In this document: positions 42,877-53,895 of the stretch, in pieces
Layout of the letters: each line of letters starts with the position of its first letter
Numbering within the stretch: position 1 is the first letter of the stretch
From: Clostridia bacterium
GTDB taxonomy: Bacteria > Bacillota > Clostridia > Christensenellales > CAG-138
Direction: 5' to 3'
Assembly (NCBI GenBank): GCA_017435905.1
Contig: JAFSEB010000060.1
Span: 1-61,521 of the forward strand
DNA: 61,521 bases
Made by a program: the position numbers and the translations under genes
Notes under the pieces: generated by a model
Database searches by the model: none
What the model saw: only the letters and a program-made list of their open reading frames with translations
Told to the model about the DNA's origin: nothing

Positions 42877-44241
42877 TTAACCGAGGAACCCCTTATAGTG
42901 GCGCATCAGCATCATGGATTCAAGCTGTGCACTGGTTTCGAGGGCAACGCTGACCATGATGAGCAGGCTGGTGGGGCCAAACGAAGAAGTAAGGCCGAGG
43001 GCACCGAGCACCGCCGTGGGGACGATCGCGATCACCATCAGGAAGAATGCGCCGAAAAGGGTCAGACGGTTGCTGATCTTTGCGAGATGCTCGCCGGTGG
43101 GACGGCCGGGGCGGATACCCGGGATGAAGCCACCGTTCTGCTGCAGGTTCTTGCTGATCTCAACAGGGTTGAAGGAGATCGTGGTGTAGAAGTACGCAAA
43201 TGCCACGATGAGCAGCGCGTACACGATGTAGTAAACGACGGTTCCGGATGCAAGGTACTGCATATAGAACTTCGTGAACCACTTGACGCTTTCGATGTTA
43301 GTGGCAGGATCCCGAAGGAACTGCTGCATGGTGGTAAGACCGCTTGCATCAGTGATCTGGAGGATCATAGTGGGCACCTGGATGATCGTCATGGCGAAAA
43401 TGAGGGGCATAACGCCGTTCGCATTCGCCTTGAGCGGGATGTGGGTGCTCTGACCGCCGTACATCTTGCGGCCAACCACACGCTTGGCATACTGTACCGG
43501 GATGCGGCGCTCCGCCTTATCCACAAGGGTAACGCCCGTGACAAGCACGAGAACGATGACCAGCAGAACGGGGAGTACCCACCAGGCAAAGTTGGTGCCG
43601 GTAGCGGGGTTGGGGTTGAACACGCCGCCCACATACTGGAGCACAGTGGTGGGGACGCTGGAGCAGATGGAGGTGAAGATGATGAAGGAGGTACCGTTGC
43701 CGATGCCCTTCTCCGTGATCCTTTCACCGAGCCATACGAGGAATGCAGTACCGGCGGTGCAGATAACGCCGATAGATGCATAAGTGAGGAAGTTGGGGTT
43801 GTCAAGCAGGTACATGGTGGTACCGTTGATATCAACACCAACGCTCTGCAGGCTCGCCACGATACCGATGCTCTGCACGAGTGCAAGGCCGATACCGACA
43901 TAACGGGTGATCTTCTCGATCTTGGTGCGGCCGTCTTCAGCCTTGGAAAGACGCTCCAGGGCGGGGATGGCGATGCACAGAAGCTGGATGATAATGGAAC
44001 CCGTGATGTAGGGCGAAATACCCATTGCAAAGATACTGAACTGGCTCAGCGCGCTGCCCGAGAAGATGCTCAGGAAGCCAAGGGCGTCATACTGACCGAT
44101 CAGGCCTGCCATGACCTCACTGTTGACGCCGGGCACGGGGATAAAGGAACCGAACCTGTAGATGACTACCAGCAGCAGCGTGTAGAGCATCTTGGTGCGC
44201 AGATCCTTGATCTTCCATGCGTTGATGAGGGTCTTAAACAT
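42877..44241 (-). CDS. secY: Protein translocase subunit SecY
   Basis: A 454-residue polytopic channel protein with about ten membrane segments. Its conserved cytoplasmic loops (FIPVPGV at the N-terminus, GLTTMQQFLRDPATN and GIRPGRPTGEHL) match SecY. Its start overlaps the rplO stop by one base (TAATG), indicating coupled translation. Confidence 0.97.
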   Translation of the reverse strand: MFKTLINAWKIKDLRTKMLYTLLLVVIYRFGSFIPVPGVNSEVMAGLIGQYDALGFLSIFSGSALSQFSIFAMGISPYITGSIIIQLLCIAIPALERLSKAEDGRTKIEKITRYVGIGLALVQSIGIVASLQSVGVDINGTTMYLLDNPNFLTYASIGVICTAGTAFLVWLGERITEKGIGNGTSFIIFTSICSSVPTTVLQYVGGVFNPNPATGTNFAWWVLPVLLVIVLVLVTGVTLVDKAERRIPVQYAKRVVGRKMYGGQSTHIPLKANANGVMPLIFAMTIIQVPTMILQITDASGLTTMQQFLRDPATNIESVKWFTKFYMQYLASGTVVYYIVYALLIVAFAYFYTTISFNPVEISKNLQQNGGFIPGIRPGRPTGEHLAKISNRLTLFGAFFLMVIAIVPTAVLGALGLTSSFGPTSLLIMVSVALETSAQLESMMLMRHYKGFLG

Positions 44242-44681
44242 TAGACCACCTCAACAGTTCCGCCCGCGGCCTCGATGGCTTTTTGGGCTGTCTCCGAAAA
44301 CTTCGCAGCCTTCACATCCAAACGCTTGGTGAGCTCGCCGCGGCCCAAAACCTTGAGCCCGTCCTTCTCGATTTTGCTGATGATACCCATTTCCTTGAGG
44401 AGTTCTGCGGTAACGGTGGTGCCATCCTCGAGGCGGTTGAGGGTTTCAACGTTAACGATGGTGTATTCCTTTGCAAAAATGTTGGTGAAGCCGCGCTTCG
44501 GCAGACGGCGTGCGAGGGGCATCTGGCCGCCTTCAAAGCCGTTCTTCTTGCTGCCGCTGCGGGCCTTCTGACCCTTGTGACCCTTTGCAGAGGTTTTGCC
44601 CAGACCGGAACCGGTACCACGACCAACGCGCTTCTTTTCCTGCGTTGCGCCGACTGCGGGCTTCAACTCATGTAATTTCAT
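44241..44681 (-). CDS. rplO: 50S ribosomal protein L15
   Basis: A 146-residue L15. [20 protein letters not shown] is the family signature and the basic N-terminal arm inserts into 23S rRNA. It precedes secY with a one-base overlap, a conserved arrangement. Confidence 0.97.
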   Translation of the reverse strand: MKLHELKPAVGATQEKKRVGRGTGSGLGKTSAKGHKGQKARSGSKKNGFEGGQMPLARRLPKRGFTNIFAKEYTIVNVETLNRLEDGTTVTAELLKEMGIISKIEKDGLKVLGRGELTKRLDVKAAKFSETAQKAIEAAGGTVEVV

Positions 44682-44696
44682 GCTGCTACCTCCGAA

Positions 44697-44876
44697 TTAG
44701 ACTTCTTCGACCTTGACCAGGTGCTTTACCTTGAAGATCATGCCGCGGATAGCCGCATTGTCGGGCTTCACCACGGTGCTGTTGGTCTTCTTGAGACCCA
44801 GCGCCTTCACGGTCGCCTGCTGATCCTTCAGGGCGCCGATGGTGCTCTTCACGAGCGTGATTTTAAGATTAGCCAT
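44697..44876 (-). CDS. rpmD: 50S ribosomal protein L30
   Basis: A 59-residue L30 beginning [14 protein letters not shown] and ending HLVKVEEV, the family pattern. The internal [11 protein letters not shown] segment contacts rRNA. It is flanked by rpsE (14 bp) and rplO (15 bp), and its AGGAGG lies before ATG. Confidence 0.96.
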   Translation of the reverse strand: MANLKITLVKSTIGALKDQQATVKALGLKKTNSTVVKPDNAAIRGMIFKVKHLVKVEEV

Positions 44877-44890
44877 TTGCTTCCCTCCTG

Positions 44891-45394
44891 TTAGCCGAGA
44901 ATCTCTTCAACGGTCTTGCCGCGGAGCTTCGCGATCTGCTCGGCCGTCCTGAGCTGGGTGAGACCCTCGATGGTGGCCTTCACGCAGTTGGCGGGGTTGT
45001 TGGAGCCGTAGCTCTTGGTGCGGATATCCTTGATGCCGACCATCTCAAGCACTGCACGGGCGGGGCCGCCGGCGATAACACCGGTACCGGGCTCGGCGGG
45101 GAGCATGCGAACATGGCCCTTGCCGAACTTGCCTTCCACAGCGTGGGGGATCGTGGTGCCTACGAGCGGGACCTCAACGAGGTGACGCTTCGCATCTTCG
45201 ATGCCCTTGCGGACGGCTTCCGGGATTTCAGCAGCCTTGCCGAGGCCAACGCCAACGTGGCCGTTTTCATCACCGACTACCATGAGTGCGGTGAAGCGGA
45301 AGTTCTTGCTGCCCTTGGTAACCTTGGCAACACGGTTGATGTATACAAGCCTTTCCTTGAGTTCCATGGTGGTTGCGTCAGTACGTTTCTGCAT
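44891..45394 (-). CDS. rpsE: 30S ribosomal protein S5
   Basis: A 167-residue S5 with [23 protein letters not shown] and [18 protein letters not shown], the conserved mRNA-entry/decoding elements. AAGGAGG lies six bases upstream of ATG 45394. Between rplR and rpmD. Confidence 0.97.
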   Translation of the reverse strand: MQKRTDATTMELKERLVYINRVAKVTKGSKNFRFTALMVVGDENGHVGVGLGKAAEIPEAVRKGIEDAKRHLVEVPLVGTTIPHAVEGKFGKGHVRMLPAEPGTGVIAGGPARAVLEMVGIKDIRTKSYGSNNPANCVKATIEGLTQLRTAEQIAKLRGKTVEEILG

Positions 45395-45405
45395 GTGTTA
45401 CCTCC

Positions 45406-45774
45406 TTAGAATTCCAGGCCGGCTTTGCGGGCGCCTTCAGCCACTTCGGCAACACGGCCGGTGTAAAGGTAACCGCCGCGGTCGAAAACGACTTCTTTCA
45501 CGCCCTTATCCAGCGCACGGCGGGCAACGGTCTCGCCCACCAGGTTCGCAGCTTCCTTCTTGTTCTTGCCTTCGAGCTGCGCCTTGACTTCGGCATCCAG
45601 GGTGGATGCTGCAGCCAGGGTATGACCGGCTACATCATCGATGACCTGCGCGTAAATGTGGTTCAGGCTGCGGTAAACGTTAAGCCTCGGACGAGCCGCG
45701 GTGCCATTGATGTGGCGGCGGGTACGGCCATGACGCTTTTTGCGCACAGAATTTTTATCTACCTTAGAAATCAT
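45406..45774 (-). CDS. rplR: 50S ribosomal protein L18
   Basis: A 122-residue L18, the 5S rRNA-binding protein. [20 protein letters not shown] and the C-terminal [20 protein letters not shown] are diagnostic. Adjacent to rplF and rpsE. Confidence 0.97.
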   Translation of the reverse strand: MISKVDKNSVRKKRHGRTRRHINGTAARPRLNVYRSLNHIYAQVIDDVAGHTLAAASTLDAEVKAQLEGKNKKEAANLVGETVARRALDKGVKEVVFDRGGYLYTGRVAEVAEGARKAGLEF

Positions 45775-45796
45775 ATTTCCACTCCTTCTCTACGCA

Positions 45797-46336
45797 TTAC
45801 TTACCGGTCTTACCAACCTTGCGGCGAACGGTCTCGTAGTCATACTTGATGCCCTTGCCCTTGTAGGGTTCGGGTTCACGCCACTTGCGAATGTCCGCAG
45901 CCACCTGGCCGACAACCTGCTTGCTGATGCCCTTGACGATGATCTTGTTGGGGCCGGGAACCTCGAAGGAAACGCCCTCCGGAGGATCGACTTCAACGGG
46001 ATGGGAATAGCCAAGGTTCAGAACGAGCTTGGTGCCCTGAAGCTGAGCACGGTAGCCGACGCCGTTGATCTCGAGGGTCTTGGAGAAGCCCGCGGTAACG
46101 CCGACGACCATGTTGTTGATGAGGGTACGGGTGAGGCCGTGGAGCGCACGATGCTCTTTCGCATCGCTGGGGCGCTTAACGGTCAGAACGCCGTTTTCCT
46201 CAGAAAGTTCCATAGCGGGAGAGATCTTCTCTGAAAGGGTGCCCTTGGGGCCCTTAACAGTTACGGTGTTCTCGTCACCGACCGTGATTGTCACTCCGCC
46301 GGGAATCGTGATCGGAAGTTTTCCGATTCGTGACAT
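45797..46336 (-). CDS. rplF: 50S ribosomal protein L6
   Basis: A 179-residue L6 with two repeated domains. [15 protein letters not shown] at the start and the C-terminal [14 protein letters not shown] are conserved. It is upstream of rplR and follows rpsH by 37 bp. Confidence 0.97.
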   Translation of the reverse strand: MSRIGKLPITIPGGVTITVGDENTVTVKGPKGTLSEKISPAMELSEENGVLTVKRPSDAKEHRALHGLTRTLINNMVVGVTAGFSKTLEINGVGYRAQLQGTKLVLNLGYSHPVEVDPPEGVSFEVPGPNKIIVKGISKQVVGQVAADIRKWREPEPYKGKGIKYDYETVRRKVGKTGK

Positions 46337-46373
46337 GTGTTACACCTCTTTCTTAAAATATGTTTGTTTTGGT

Positions 46374-46775
46374 TTACCAAATGTATGCGAGCACTTCGCC
46401 GCCAACGCCAAGCTTGCGGGCTTCGCGGTCGGTCATCATGCCACGGGAGGTGGAGATGATCGCGATGCCGAGGCCGTTGAGCACCTTGGGGAGCTGGTCC
46501 TTACGGGCATAAACACGCAGGCCGGGCTTGCTGATGCGCTTGAGGCCGGTGATGACCTTCTGCTTGTTGGGGCCGTACTTGAGGTCGATGTGGATGAACT
46601 TGGCAACGCCATCTTCACGCATATCATAACCCTTGATGTAGCCTTCCTGAAGCAGGATCTCTGCGATCGCCTTCTTAACGGTGGACGCAGGGACGAGCAC
46701 GTCATTGTGCTTCGCGATGAGCGCATTGCGGATACGAGTCAGCATATCAGCGATGGGATCGGTAATAACTGCCAT
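46374..46775 (-). CDS. rpsH: 30S ribosomal protein S8
   Basis: A 133-residue S8. [17 protein letters not shown] at the N-terminus and [19 protein letters not shown] at the C-terminus are conserved. In E. coli it represses the spc operon by binding rplE mRNA. Between rpsZ and rplF. Confidence 0.97.
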   Translation of the reverse strand: MAVITDPIADMLTRIRNALIAKHNDVLVPASTVKKAIAEILLQEGYIKGYDMREDGVAKFIHIDLKYGPNKQKVITGLKRISKPGLRVYARKDQLPKVLNGLGIAIISTSRGMMTDREARKLGVGGEVLAYIW

Positions 46776-46802
46776 TTTGATTTTCCTCCTTTCGCTATGC
46801 GC

Positions 46803-46988
46803 TTACCAGCTGGCCTTACGCACGCCGGGAATCTCGCCCTTGTAAGCGAGCTCACGGAAGCAGATGCGGCAGATGCCATACTTGCGCAGCACAGAGTGCG
46901 GGCGGCCGCAGATGCGGCAGCGGGTGTATTCACGGGTGGAAAACTTTGCAGGGCGGGCCTGCCTGATTTTCATACTGGTCTTTGCCAC
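46803..46988 (-). CDS. rpsZ: 30S ribosomal protein S14 type Z
   Basis: A 61-residue zinc-type S14. Cysteines C24, C27, C40 and C43 (CRIC ... CRIC) form the zinc site and the short length separates it from the 89-residue C-minus form. Located between rplE and rpsH. Confidence 0.97.
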   Translation of the reverse strand: MAKTSMKIRQARPAKFSTREYTRCRICGRPHSVLRKYGICRICFRELAYKGEIPGVRKASW

Positions 46989-47002
46989 TGTAGCTTCCTC
47001 CT

Positions 47003-47623
47003 TTACGCCTGAACGAAGGGCATGCCCATGAGCTTGAGCAGCTCCTTGGCTTCTTCGTCGGTCTTCGCGGTGGTAACGAACACGATGTCCATACCGCGGG
47101 TCTTGTCGACGTCATCATAGTTGATCTCGGGGAAGATCAGCTGCTCTTTGAGACCCATGGCGTAGTTGCCGCGGCCGTCAAAGCTGGTGTCGGAGATGCC
47201 GCGGAAGTCGCGGACGCGGGGCAGCACGATGTTCATGAGCTTGTCGGCAAAGTAGTACATACGGTCGCCGCGGAGAGTGACCTTCGCACCGATGTTCATG
47301 CCTTCACGAACTTTGAAGTTCGCAACGGACTTCTTCGCCTTGGTCACGACGGCCTTCTGGCCGGCGATGATGCTGAGTTCTTCCAGCGCAGCTTCGATGC
47401 CCTTCGGGTTGTCCTTTTCGGAACCAAGACCCATGTTAAGGACGATCTTCTCCAGCTTGGGAACCTGCATGATGTTCTCATAGCCGAACTTTTCCTTGAG
47501 CTGGCCAACGATCTCTTCGTTGTACTTCACCCTGAGGCGGGCGGCCTCGGTGAACGGCTTGGCTTCCGCTACGTTCTTTTTCTTCTTAGCGGGGGCCTGG
47601 GAAGCGTTATCTTTCTTAGCCAC
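47003..47623 (-). CDS. rplE: 50S ribosomal protein L5
   Basis: A 206-residue L5, about 26 residues longer than usual at the N-terminus because of a Lys/Ala-rich extension ([18 protein letters not shown]). The core, from [14 protein letters not shown] to [17 protein letters not shown], is normal and binds 5S rRNA. The extension could be a tail; no better start codon with a ribosome binding site was seen. Confidence 0.96.
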   Translation of the reverse strand: MAKKDNASQAPAKKKKNVAEAKPFTEAARLRVKYNEEIVGQLKEKFGYENIMQVPKLEKIVLNMGLGSEKDNPKGIEAALEELSIIAGQKAVVTKAKKSVANFKVREGMNIGAKVTLRGDRMYYFADKLMNIVLPRVRDFRGISDTSFDGRGNYAMGLKEQLIFPEINYDDVDKTRGMDIVFVTTAKTDEEAKELLKLMGMPFVQA

Positions 47624-47644
47624 TTACGGTTACCTCCTTACGCC

Positions 47645-47989
47645 TCAGTCGATATCCTTGCCGCACTTCTTGCAGACGCGGATGTTCTTGGTCTTCTGCT
47701 TGCCATCCTTACCGGTGACGACCTCTGCACGGTGCGCAACACGGGTGGCCTTGCCGCACTTGGGGCAAACGAGCATCACGTTGGAAGCATGGATGGTGCC
47801 TTCCTTCTCGATGCGGCCGCCGGCTTCGCCCTGCCTACGGGGCTTCACGTGACGGATGATCATGTTGGCATTCTGGACGACCACGCGCTCTTCCTGGGGG
47901 AAAGCGACCATGATCTTGCCCTTCTTGCCCTTATCCTTACCGGAGATGACGACGACGGTATCGTCCTTCTTAACGTTGAGCTTTTTCAT
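47645..47989 (-). CDS. rplX: 50S ribosomal protein L24
   Basis: A 114-residue L24 with an N-terminal KOW motif (VVISGKDKGKKGKI). The C-terminal region has a four-cysteine CPKCGKATR ... CKKCG zinc-binding form. It precedes rplE and follows rplN. Confidence 0.96.
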   Translation of the reverse strand: MKKLNVKKDDTVVVISGKDKGKKGKIMVAFPQEERVVVQNANMIIRHVKPRRQGEAGGRIEKEGTIHASNVMLVCPKCGKATRVAHRAEVVTGKDGKQKTKNIRVCKKCGKDID

Positions 47990-48004
47990 TCTCTCGTTCC
48001 TCCA

Positions 48005-48373
48005 TTAGAGCACTTCGGGCGCAAGGGACACGATCTTCATGTAGTCCTTAGCGCGAAGTTCGCGTGCAACGGGCCCAAAGATACGGGTGCCGCGGGGCTC
48101 TTTCTTGTCATTGATGATGACGGCGGCATTGTCATCGAAACGGATGCTGCTGCCATCGGGGCGCTGCGTGGCGGACACGGTGCGAACCACAACCGCCTTC
48201 ACGACGTCCTTCTTCTTCACGGCGCCGCCGGGAGAAGCAGACTTCACGGAAGCGACGATCACGTCGCCGATGCTTGCGCTCTTACGATACGAACCACCCA
48301 GCACGCGGATGCACATGATCTCTTTCGCGCCGCTGTTGTCCGCAACCTTCAATCTGGTCTGGGGCTGAATCAT
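48005..48373 (-). CDS. rplN: 50S ribosomal protein L14
   Basis: A 122-residue L14, [18 protein letters not shown] at the start and [17 protein letters not shown] at the end. It forms a subunit-interface bridge. Between rpsQ and rplX. Confidence 0.98.
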   Translation of the reverse strand: MIQPQTRLKVADNSGAKEIMCIRVLGGSYRKSASIGDVIVASVKSASPGGAVKKKDVVKAVVVRTVSATQRPDGSSIRFDDNAAVIINDKKEPRGTRIFGPVARELRAKDYMKIVSLAPEVL

Positions 48374-48391
48374 TGCTTACTCCTTTCCGGC

Positions 48392-48652
48392 TTACTTCGC
48401 CTTCTCGACGATCTCGACGAGACGCCAATGCTTATCCTTGCTCAGCGGGCGGGTCTCCATGATCTTCACGGTATCGCCGATGCCGCATTCGTTGTTCTCA
48501 TCGTGAGCCTTGAACTTCACGGTGCGGTTGACCATCTTGCCGTAGAGGGGATGGCGAACCTTGGTCTTGATGGCAACAACGATCGTCTTATCCATCTTAT
48601 CGCTTACGACTACGCCGGTGCGGGTCTTGCGGTTACCTCTTACTTGTTCCAT
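48392..48652 (-). CDS. rpsQ: 30S ribosomal protein S17
   Basis: An 86-residue OB-fold protein with [19 protein letters not shown] and [22 protein letters not shown] at 48652 is set by GAAAGGAG; the GTG six codons upstream overlaps that ribosome binding site. Flanked by rpmC and rplN. Confidence 0.96.
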   Translation of the reverse strand: MEQVRGNRKTRTGVVVSDKMDKTIVVAIKTKVRHPLYGKMVNRTVKFKAHDENNECGIGDTVKIMETRPLSKDKHWRLVEIVEKAK

Positions 48653-48673
48653 TGGTATTTCTCCTTTCACCCG

Positions 48674-48874
48674 TTACTCGGCTGCCTTGAGCTCACGCTC
48701 GCAAAGGAGCGTCTTAACCCGGGCAACGTCCTTCTTGCACTCGCGGATCCGCTGGGTGTTGGCCAGCTGACCGGTCGCCTGCTGGAAACGGAGGTTGAAC
48801 AGCTCTTCCTTGAGTGCCTTCTCCTTGGCAACGAGCTCTTCGGTGGAAAGTTTCCTCAATTCATTAGCCTTCAT
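48674..48874 (-). CDS. rpmC: 50S ribosomal protein L29
   Basis: A 66-residue helical hairpin protein, [14 protein letters not shown] ... [20 protein letters not shown]. Its start lies 11 bp inside the rplP 3' end, whose codons carry the GGAGG ribosome binding site, so the two are translationally coupled. Confidence 0.96.
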   Translation of the reverse strand: MKANELRKLSTEELVAKEKALKEELFNLRFQQATGQLANTQRIRECKKDVARVKTLLCERELKAAE

Positions 48875-49295
48875 TGCTCTCGCCTCCTACTTCTTTCTTG
48901 GCGATCTTACACTTGAGGGGCAGCTTGTGCATAGCAAGCCTGAGCGCCTCACGAGCGATCGACTCTTCAACGCCGGCGATCTCGAACATCACACGGCCGG
49001 GTTTCACGACTGCCACCCAGTATTCCGGGGAGCCTTTACCGGAACCCATTCGGGTCTCAGCGGGCTTTTCGGTGACGGGCTTGTCGGGGAAGATCTTGAT
49101 CCAAACCTTACCGCCGCGCTTGATGTAACGGGTCATCGCAATACGGGCAGCTTCGATCTGGTTGCTGGTTACCCATGCGGGTTCGGTAGCGACGAGGCCA
49201 TATTCACCGTAGGTGATGGTGTTGCCGCGCATAGCCTTACCGGTCATACGACCGCGGTGTACCCTGCGGCGCTTTACTCTCTTAGGCATCAACAT
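48864..49295 (-). CDS. rplP: 50S ribosomal protein L16
   Basis: A 143-residue L16. [15 protein letters not shown] and [20 protein letters not shown] are diagnostic. ATG at 49295 is chosen (AAGGAGG at proper distance), giving an MLMPKR start; the internal ATG two codons later is the alternative. Confidence 0.96.
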   Translation of the reverse strand: MLMPKRVKRRRVHRGRMTGKAMRGNTITYGEYGLVATEPAWVTSNQIEAARIAMTRYIKRGGKVWIKIFPDKPVTEKPAETRMGSGKGSPEYWVAVVKPGRVMFEIAGVEESIAREALRLAMHKLPLKCKIAKKEVGGESNEG

Positions 49296-49310
49296 GGTTT
49301 ATTGCCCTCC

Positions 49311-49955
49311 TTACGCTTTCTTCTGTCGGTTGAGCACTTCGCCCTTGTAGATCCACACCTTGATGCCGATGCGGCCATAGGTGGTGTGCGCCTCGGCAAA
49401 GCCGTATTCGATGTCGGCGCGCATGGTCTGCAGGGGGATGGAGCCCTCGTGGTAGCCTTCGGTGCGGGCGATTTCAGCGCCGCCCAGACGGCCGGAGCAC
49501 ATCAGCTTGATGCCCTTCGCACCGGACTTCATGGCACGGCCCATGGCCTGCTTCATGGCGCGGCGGAAGGAGATACGCTTCTCAAGCTGTGCTGCGATGC
49601 TTTCAGCGACGAGCTGTGCGTTGGCATCAGGGTTCTTGACTTCCATGATGTTTACGCTGACGGGCTTGCCGATGAGTGCGGTAACGTCGGCCTTGATGGC
49701 GTCTACGCCAACGCCGCCCTTACCGATGAGCACGCCGGGGCGAGCGGTGTGGATGCTGACGGTGACCTTACCGGCAGCGCGCTCGATGTCGATCTTGCTG
49801 ACGCCGGCGGCATAGTGGGCCTTCTTCAGGTGCTTCCTGATCTTGTCGTCCTCGATCAGGTAGTTGGAGAATTCCTTCTTGTTGGCGTACCAACGGGTGT
49901 TCCAGTCACGGATAACGCCTACGCGGAAGCCATTCGGATTAACTTTCTGTCCCAT
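49311..49955 (-). CDS. rpsC: 30S ribosomal protein S3
   Basis: A 214-residue S3 with the KH domain [15 protein letters not shown] and the C-terminal [20 protein letters not shown]3 lines the mRNA entry tunnel. Between rplV and rplP. Confidence 0.98.
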   Translation of the reverse strand: MGQKVNPNGFRVGVIRDWNTRWYANKKEFSNYLIEDDKIRKHLKKAHYAAGVSKIDIERAAGKVTVSIHTARPGVLIGKGGVGVDAIKADVTALIGKPVSVNIMEVKNPDANAQLVAESIAAQLEKRISFRRAMKQAMGRAMKSGAKGIKLMCSGRLGGAEIARTEGYHEGSIPLQTMRADIEYGFAEAHTTYGRIGIKVWIYKGEVLNRQKKA

Positions 49956-49966
49956 TCTTTACCTCC

Positions 49967-50353
49967 TTACTTCACCTGATCCAGGATGATGGTGATGTGG
50001 CTCGTACGCTTGCGGATGCGGGTAGCACGGCCCTGCGCACGGGGACGGAAACGCTTGAGCGTGGGACCCTGGTTTGCGAAAACCTCAGCCACGTAAAGCG
50101 TGTCAGCGGAAAGATCAAGGTTGTTTTCCGCGTTGGCAATGGCGCTGTTGAGGAGCTTGAGAACCGGCTCGCTCGCAGCCTTGGGGGTGTACATCAGGAT
50201 AGCTTGGGCTTCCTTTACGCTCTTGCCGCGGATGAGGTCGATGACGACCTTGACCTTGCGGGAAGAGATGCGGATATAACGGGCGATCGCATGGGGACGC
50301 TTTTCGGCGTTAGCCTTGCGCGCTGCGCTCTTTTCTCTGGACCTAGTAGCCAT
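49967..50353 (-). CDS. rplV: 50S ribosomal protein L22
   Basis: A 128-residue L22. [20 protein letters not shown] and [20 protein letters not shown] are characteristic; the long hairpin reaches the exit tunnel. A basic 20-residue N-terminal extension precedes the core. Confidence 0.97.
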   Translation of the reverse strand: MATRSREKSAARKANAEKRPHAIARYIRISSRKVKVVIDLIRGKSVKEAQAILMYTPKAASEPVLKLLNSAIANAENNLDLSADTLYVAEVFANQGPTLKRFRPRAQGRATRIRKRTSHITIILDQVK

Positions 50354-50370
50354 GATTCGCTTCCTCCTTC

Positions 50371-50652
50371 TTATCTGCCGCCAGAGGACTTCTCGGAGCC
50401 CCTGTGGCCGCGGAATGTACGGGTGGGCGCGAACTCACCCAGCTTGTGGCCGACCATTTCCTCGGTAACGTATACCGGGACATGCTTCTTGCCATCGTGT
50501 ACGGCGATGGTGTGACCAACCATGTCGGGGAAAATGGTGGATGCGCGGGACCAAGTCTTTACGACTGCCTTTTTGCCGCTTTCGTTCATATCCTGGATGC
50601 GCTTGAGCAAGCGCTCCTGAACAAAAGGTCCTTTCTTGATTGACCTGCTCAT
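50371..50652 (-). CDS. rpsS: 30S ribosomal protein S19
   Basis: A 93-residue S19. [11 protein letters not shown] and [13 protein letters not shown] are diagnostic of the 30S-head protein that partners S13. Between rplB and rplV. Confidence 0.98.
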   Translation of the reverse strand: MSRSIKKGPFVQERLLKRIQDMNESGKKAVVKTWSRASTIFPDMVGHTIAVHDGKKHVPVYVTEEMVGHKLGEFAPTRTFRGHRGSEKSSGGR

Positions 50653-50672
50653 TGATTGACTCCTTTCGCCTC

Positions 50673-51506
50673 TTATTTGCCGTTCCTGCGGCGCACGATG
50701 AACTTATCGTTGACGTTCTTGGTCTTACGGGTCTTGTAACCGAGAGCGGGCTTGCCCCACGGGGTTACAGGGCCGGGACGACCGATGGGGCTCTTGCCCT
50801 CACCGCCGCCGTGCGGATGGTCACAGGGGTTCATGACGCTACCGCGAACGGTGGGACGGAAGCCCTTGTGGCGGGTACGGCCGGCTTTACCGATGACGAT
50901 GTTGGCGTGGTCGACGTTGCCGACCTGGCCGATGGTCGCACGGGCGTTCATGGGAACAAGGCGAACCTCACCGCTGGGGAGACGGACCTGCGCATAAGCG
51001 CCTTCCTTTGCCATCAGCTGGGCGGCGTTGCCCGCGCTGCGGACAAGCTGCGCACCGCGGCCGGGGCGGAGCTCGATGCAGTGGATCATGGTGCCCACGG
51101 GGATCTGACGGACTTCCATGGCGTTGCCGATCTTGATGTCAGCGCCTTCGCCGGAGAGGAGCTCGTCACCGACCTTCAGGCCGAGGGGAGCGATGATGTA
51201 GCGCTTTTCGCCGTCCGCATAGTGGAGAAGGGCGATGTTTGCGCTGCGGTTGGGATCGTATTCGATCGTGGCGACCTTTGCGGGAACGCCATCCTTGTTG
51301 CGCTTGAAGTCGATGATGCGATACTTGCGCCTTGCGCCGCCGCCGCGATGACGGACGGTGATGCGGCCCTGGTTGTTGCGGCCGCCGCTGGAGCGAAGAT
51401 CTTCGAGCAGGGACTTTTCAGGAGTCTTGCAGGTGATCTCCTCGAAAGCGGACATGGTCATGAAACGCTGGCCGGGAGTCGTGGGTTTAATAGTTCTGAT
51501 TGCCAT
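50673..51506 (-). CDS. rplB: 50S ribosomal protein L2
   Basis: A 277-residue L2 with the peptidyl-transferase-proximal [14 protein letters not shown] motif and the N-terminal TTPGQRFM. One of the most conserved ribosomal proteins. Order rplW-rplB-rpsS is standard. Confidence 0.98.
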   Translation of the reverse strand: MAIRTIKPTTPGQRFMTMSAFEEITCKTPEKSLLEDLRSSGGRNNQGRITVRHRGGGARRKYRIIDFKRNKDGVPAKVATIEYDPNRSANIALLHYADGEKRYIIAPLGLKVGDELLSGEGADIKIGNAMEVRQIPVGTMIHCIELRPGRGAQLVRSAGNAAQLMAKEGAYAQVRLPSGEVRLVPMNARATIGQVGNVDHANIVIGKAGRTRHKGFRPTVRGSVMNPCDHPHGGGEGKSPIGRPGPVTPWGKPALGYKTRKTKNVNDKFIVRRRNGK

Positions 51507-51518
51507 GGTAGAGCCTCC

Positions 51519-51815
51519 TTACTGCGCGATGCTGTCAAAGAACTCGATACCCTTGGAGTCCTTCTTGAGCTTCACATAGGCCTTCTTGGTGGAAGGACGA
51601 CGGCCAACATCGAGGCCGCGGCGCTTCATCTTGCCAAGGTTGTTGATGGTGTGAACGCTTTCGACCTTAACACCGAACACGGCTTCAACAGCCTGCTTGA
51701 TCTCGGTCTTGTTGGCCTTCTTCGCAACGATGAAGGTGTAAACCTTATCGGCGAGCTGGTCGTAGCTCTTCTCGGTGAGAACGGGCTTTACGATAACATC
51801 ATGGGGCGTCTTCAT
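51519..51815 (-). CDS. rplW: 50S ribosomal protein L23
   Basis: A 98-residue L23. [20 protein letters not shown] and [14 protein letters not shown] are characteristic. L23 sits at the exit and docks trigger factor and SRP. Its start overlaps rplD by one base. Confidence 0.97.
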   Translation of the reverse strand: MKTPHDVIVKPVLTEKSYDQLADKVYTFIVAKKANKTEIKQAVEAVFGVKVESVHTINNLGKMKRRGLDVGRRPSTKKAYVKLKKDSKGIEFFDSIAQ

Positions 51816-52435
51816 TATACGTACACCTCCTCGATCTTGGCGACCGCATCCTTGGTGAGGATCAGCGTGTCGTACTTGAGAATCTCATAAACGTTCAGGG
51901 TGCCGACCAGAGTGGTCTTCACGCCGGGGATGTTGGCGGCAGCGCGCTCAACGATCTCATCCTTCTCGGGGAGGACGATGAGGGCCTTCTTGACGCTCAT
52001 GGCGTTGAGGACCTTGACCATTTCCTTGGTCTTGGCGGCGGGGATATCGAGCGCATCGTAAACGATGATGTCGTTATCGTTTACCTTGGAGGTGAGGGCG
52101 CTCTTCATTGCAAGGCGCTTGACCTTCTTGTTGACGCTCATGCGGTAGTCGCGCGGCTTGGGAGCGAACACGACACCACCGTGGGTGAAGATGGGGGCAC
52201 GGTTGCTGCTGTGACGGGCACGGCCGGTACCCTTCTGGCGGTAGATCTTGATGCCGCCGCCGCGCACTTCGGCACGGGTGAGGGCGCTCTGCGTGCCCTG
52301 GCGCTGGTTGGCGAGGTAAGCCTTAACGACCGTGTGGAGTGCGGACTCGTTGACTTCTACGCCGAAGATGCTCTCTTTGAGCTCGAGCTCGCCGGTCTTC
52401 TGCCCGGCGATGTTGTACAATGCTACGTTAGGCAT
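51815..52435 (-). CDS. rplD: 50S ribosomal protein L4
   Basis: A 206-residue L4 with the tunnel loop around [20 protein letters not shown] and [16 protein letters not shown]. In E. coli L4 represses the S10 operon; the leader at 53419-53622 is a candidate target here. Confidence 0.97.
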   Translation of the reverse strand: MPNVALYNIAGQKTGELELKESIFGVEVNESALHTVVKAYLANQRQGTQSALTRAEVRGGGIKIYRQKGTGRARHSSNRAPIFTHGGVVFAPKPRDYRMSVNKKVKRLAMKSALTSKVNDNDIIVYDALDIPAAKTKEMVKVLNAMSVKKALIVLPEKDEIVERAAANIPGVKTTLVGTLNVYEILKYDTLILTKDAVAKIEEVYV

Positions 52436-52462
52436 GTTTTGTTCTCCTTTCGCTCGCGGCTG

Positions 52463-53089
52463 TTACTTCACGGTTTCCTTGACCAGAAGGAGACCGCCCT
52501 TGGCGCCGGGAAGCGCGCCCTTGATGAGGAGCAGGTTGCGCTCGGCATCAACACGCACAACTTCAAGGTTCTGAACCGTGACGCGCTCGTGGCCCATGTG
52601 GCCGGGCAGGTGCTTGGTCTTGAAAACTTCGCCGGGATAGGTGCAGGCGCCCATGGAGCCGGCAACACGGTAGGAATGGGAACCGTGAGTCTTGCGGCCG
52701 CGGCCCTGATTCCAGCGTTTGATGTTGCCCTCAAAGCCTTTACCCTTGCTGGTGCCGGTGACGTCCACCTTGTCGCCGTTGGCGAAAACATCAGCGGAAA
52801 TGACCTGACCGACCTCGTAGGACGCGGTATCATCGAGCTTGAATTCGCGAACGAAACGGTGAGCGCCCACGCCGGCCTTCTTCAGGTGGCCGAGTTCGGG
52901 CTTGGTGAGAAGCTTTTCACGAACGGGCTTGAAGGCAACCTGGATTGCTTCATAACCGTCATGCTCGTTGGTCTTCTTCTGAACGACGGGGCAGGGACCT
53001 GCAAGAACTACGGTGACGGGGATCATGGTGCCGTCCTCGCGGAACATCTGGGTCATGCCGACCTTGGTACCCAAAATCGCTTTCTTCAT
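52463..53089 (-). CDS. rplC: 50S ribosomal protein L3
   Basis: A 208-residue L3. [13 protein letters not shown] and [17 protein letters not shown] with the later [14 protein letters not shown] mark the family. ATG at 53089 follows GGAGGTG. Between rpsJ and rplD. Confidence 0.97.
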   Translation of the reverse strand: MKKAILGTKVGMTQMFREDGTMIPVTVVLAGPCPVVQKKTNEHDGYEAIQVAFKPVREKLLTKPELGHLKKAGVGAHRFVREFKLDDTASYEVGQVISADVFANGDKVDVTGTSKGKGFEGNIKRWNQGRGRKTHGSHSYRVAGSMGACTYPGEVFKTKHLPGHMGHERVTVQNLEVVRVDAERNLLLIKGALPGAKGGLLLVKETVK

Positions 53090-53109
53090 CTTGATACACC
53101 TCCGATTGC

Positions 53110-53418
53110 TCAAAGCTTGATCTCGATGTCGACGCCCGCGGGGAGATCGAGCTTCATCAGCGCGTCCACGGTCTTCGCGGAGGGCTGGAGAATGTCGATC
53201 AGACGCTTATGGGTACGCATCTCGAACTGCTCTCTGCTGTCTTTGTACTTATGGGGCGAGCGGAGAATGGTGACGATCTCTTTCTCCGTCGGAAGGGGAA
53301 TGGGGCCACTGACGCGGGCACCCGTCCGCTTGGCCGTGTCAACGATCTTCTCGGCACTCTGGTCGATCAGGTTGTGCTCGTAGGCCTTGAGCTTGATGCG
53401 GATCTTCTGATTTGCCAT
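53110..53418 (-). CDS. rpsJ: 30S ribosomal protein S10
   Basis: A 102-residue S10, also the NusE antitermination factor. [20 protein letters not shown] and [20 protein letters not shown] are diagnostic. First gene of the supercluster, preceded by AAGGAGG, a structured leader and a promoter. Confidence 0.98.
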   Translation of the reverse strand: MANQKIRIKLKAYEHNLIDQSAEKIVDTAKRTGARVSGPIPLPTEKEIVTILRSPHKYKDSREQFEMRTHKRLIDILQPSAKTVDALMKLDLPAGVDIEIKL

Positions 53419-53622
53419 ATTATTTCTTTCCTCCTTTTTGTATCGGGCAGTACACGCAGCCGTGTGTTTCATGTTGAAAACACTTAGGCCGGGCGCACTA
53501 ACGCCCGTTGCCCGTATCGTGGGCACCTCGCGGAAATTACCCGGATGGCAGAACCGGCAACCTCCCGCAAAGGCATTTACCGTTCTTATTGCACGCAAAA
53601 CACACAGGAGTTTTCGCGCAAC
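53419..53622 (-). promoter_or_regulatory. Structured leader of the S10 operon
   Basis: The roughly 200-nt leader folds into at least three helices: GGGCG/CGCCC, GTGTTTT/GAAACAC and ACACG/CGTGT, enclosed by CGGGCA/TGCCCG. By analogy with known S10-operon leaders it may bind L4. I did not identify a defined L4-leader consensus, so this is an inference. Confidence 0.6.
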
Positions 53623-53628
53623 GGTCAT

Positions 53629-53657
53629 ATGATACAGTATTTTATCAGGAATTGCAA
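53629..53657 (-). promoter_or_regulatory. Promoter of the S10-spc operon
   Basis: On the minus strand: -35 TTGCAA (53652-53657), 17-bp spacer, -10 TATCAT (53629-53634). Confidence 0.75.
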
Positions 53658-53895
53658 GCCTTTTTTTGATATTTTTCCGACTTTTTTCAAAAAAACTTTT
53701 GAAGCACACTTGCCCGGGTGTTTCATTGCATATTCTAAGCCATTTTTATCGTTTATGCAACCGTTTTATGCAAAAACTCGGTTTTGCCAAAAGCTGCGGT
53801 TATGGACATAAAAGCCTGATGTATCCCCTTTCCGGCGCCTTTCAATGGTATTACGCATTCTGTTTTGCCTGTAAAACGGGTTTCTTCATATAATA

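Noticed and set aside
42493..44244. 583-codon plus-strand frame over adk and secY
   Set aside because: Antisense shadow; no ribosome binding site and it crosses two conserved genes.
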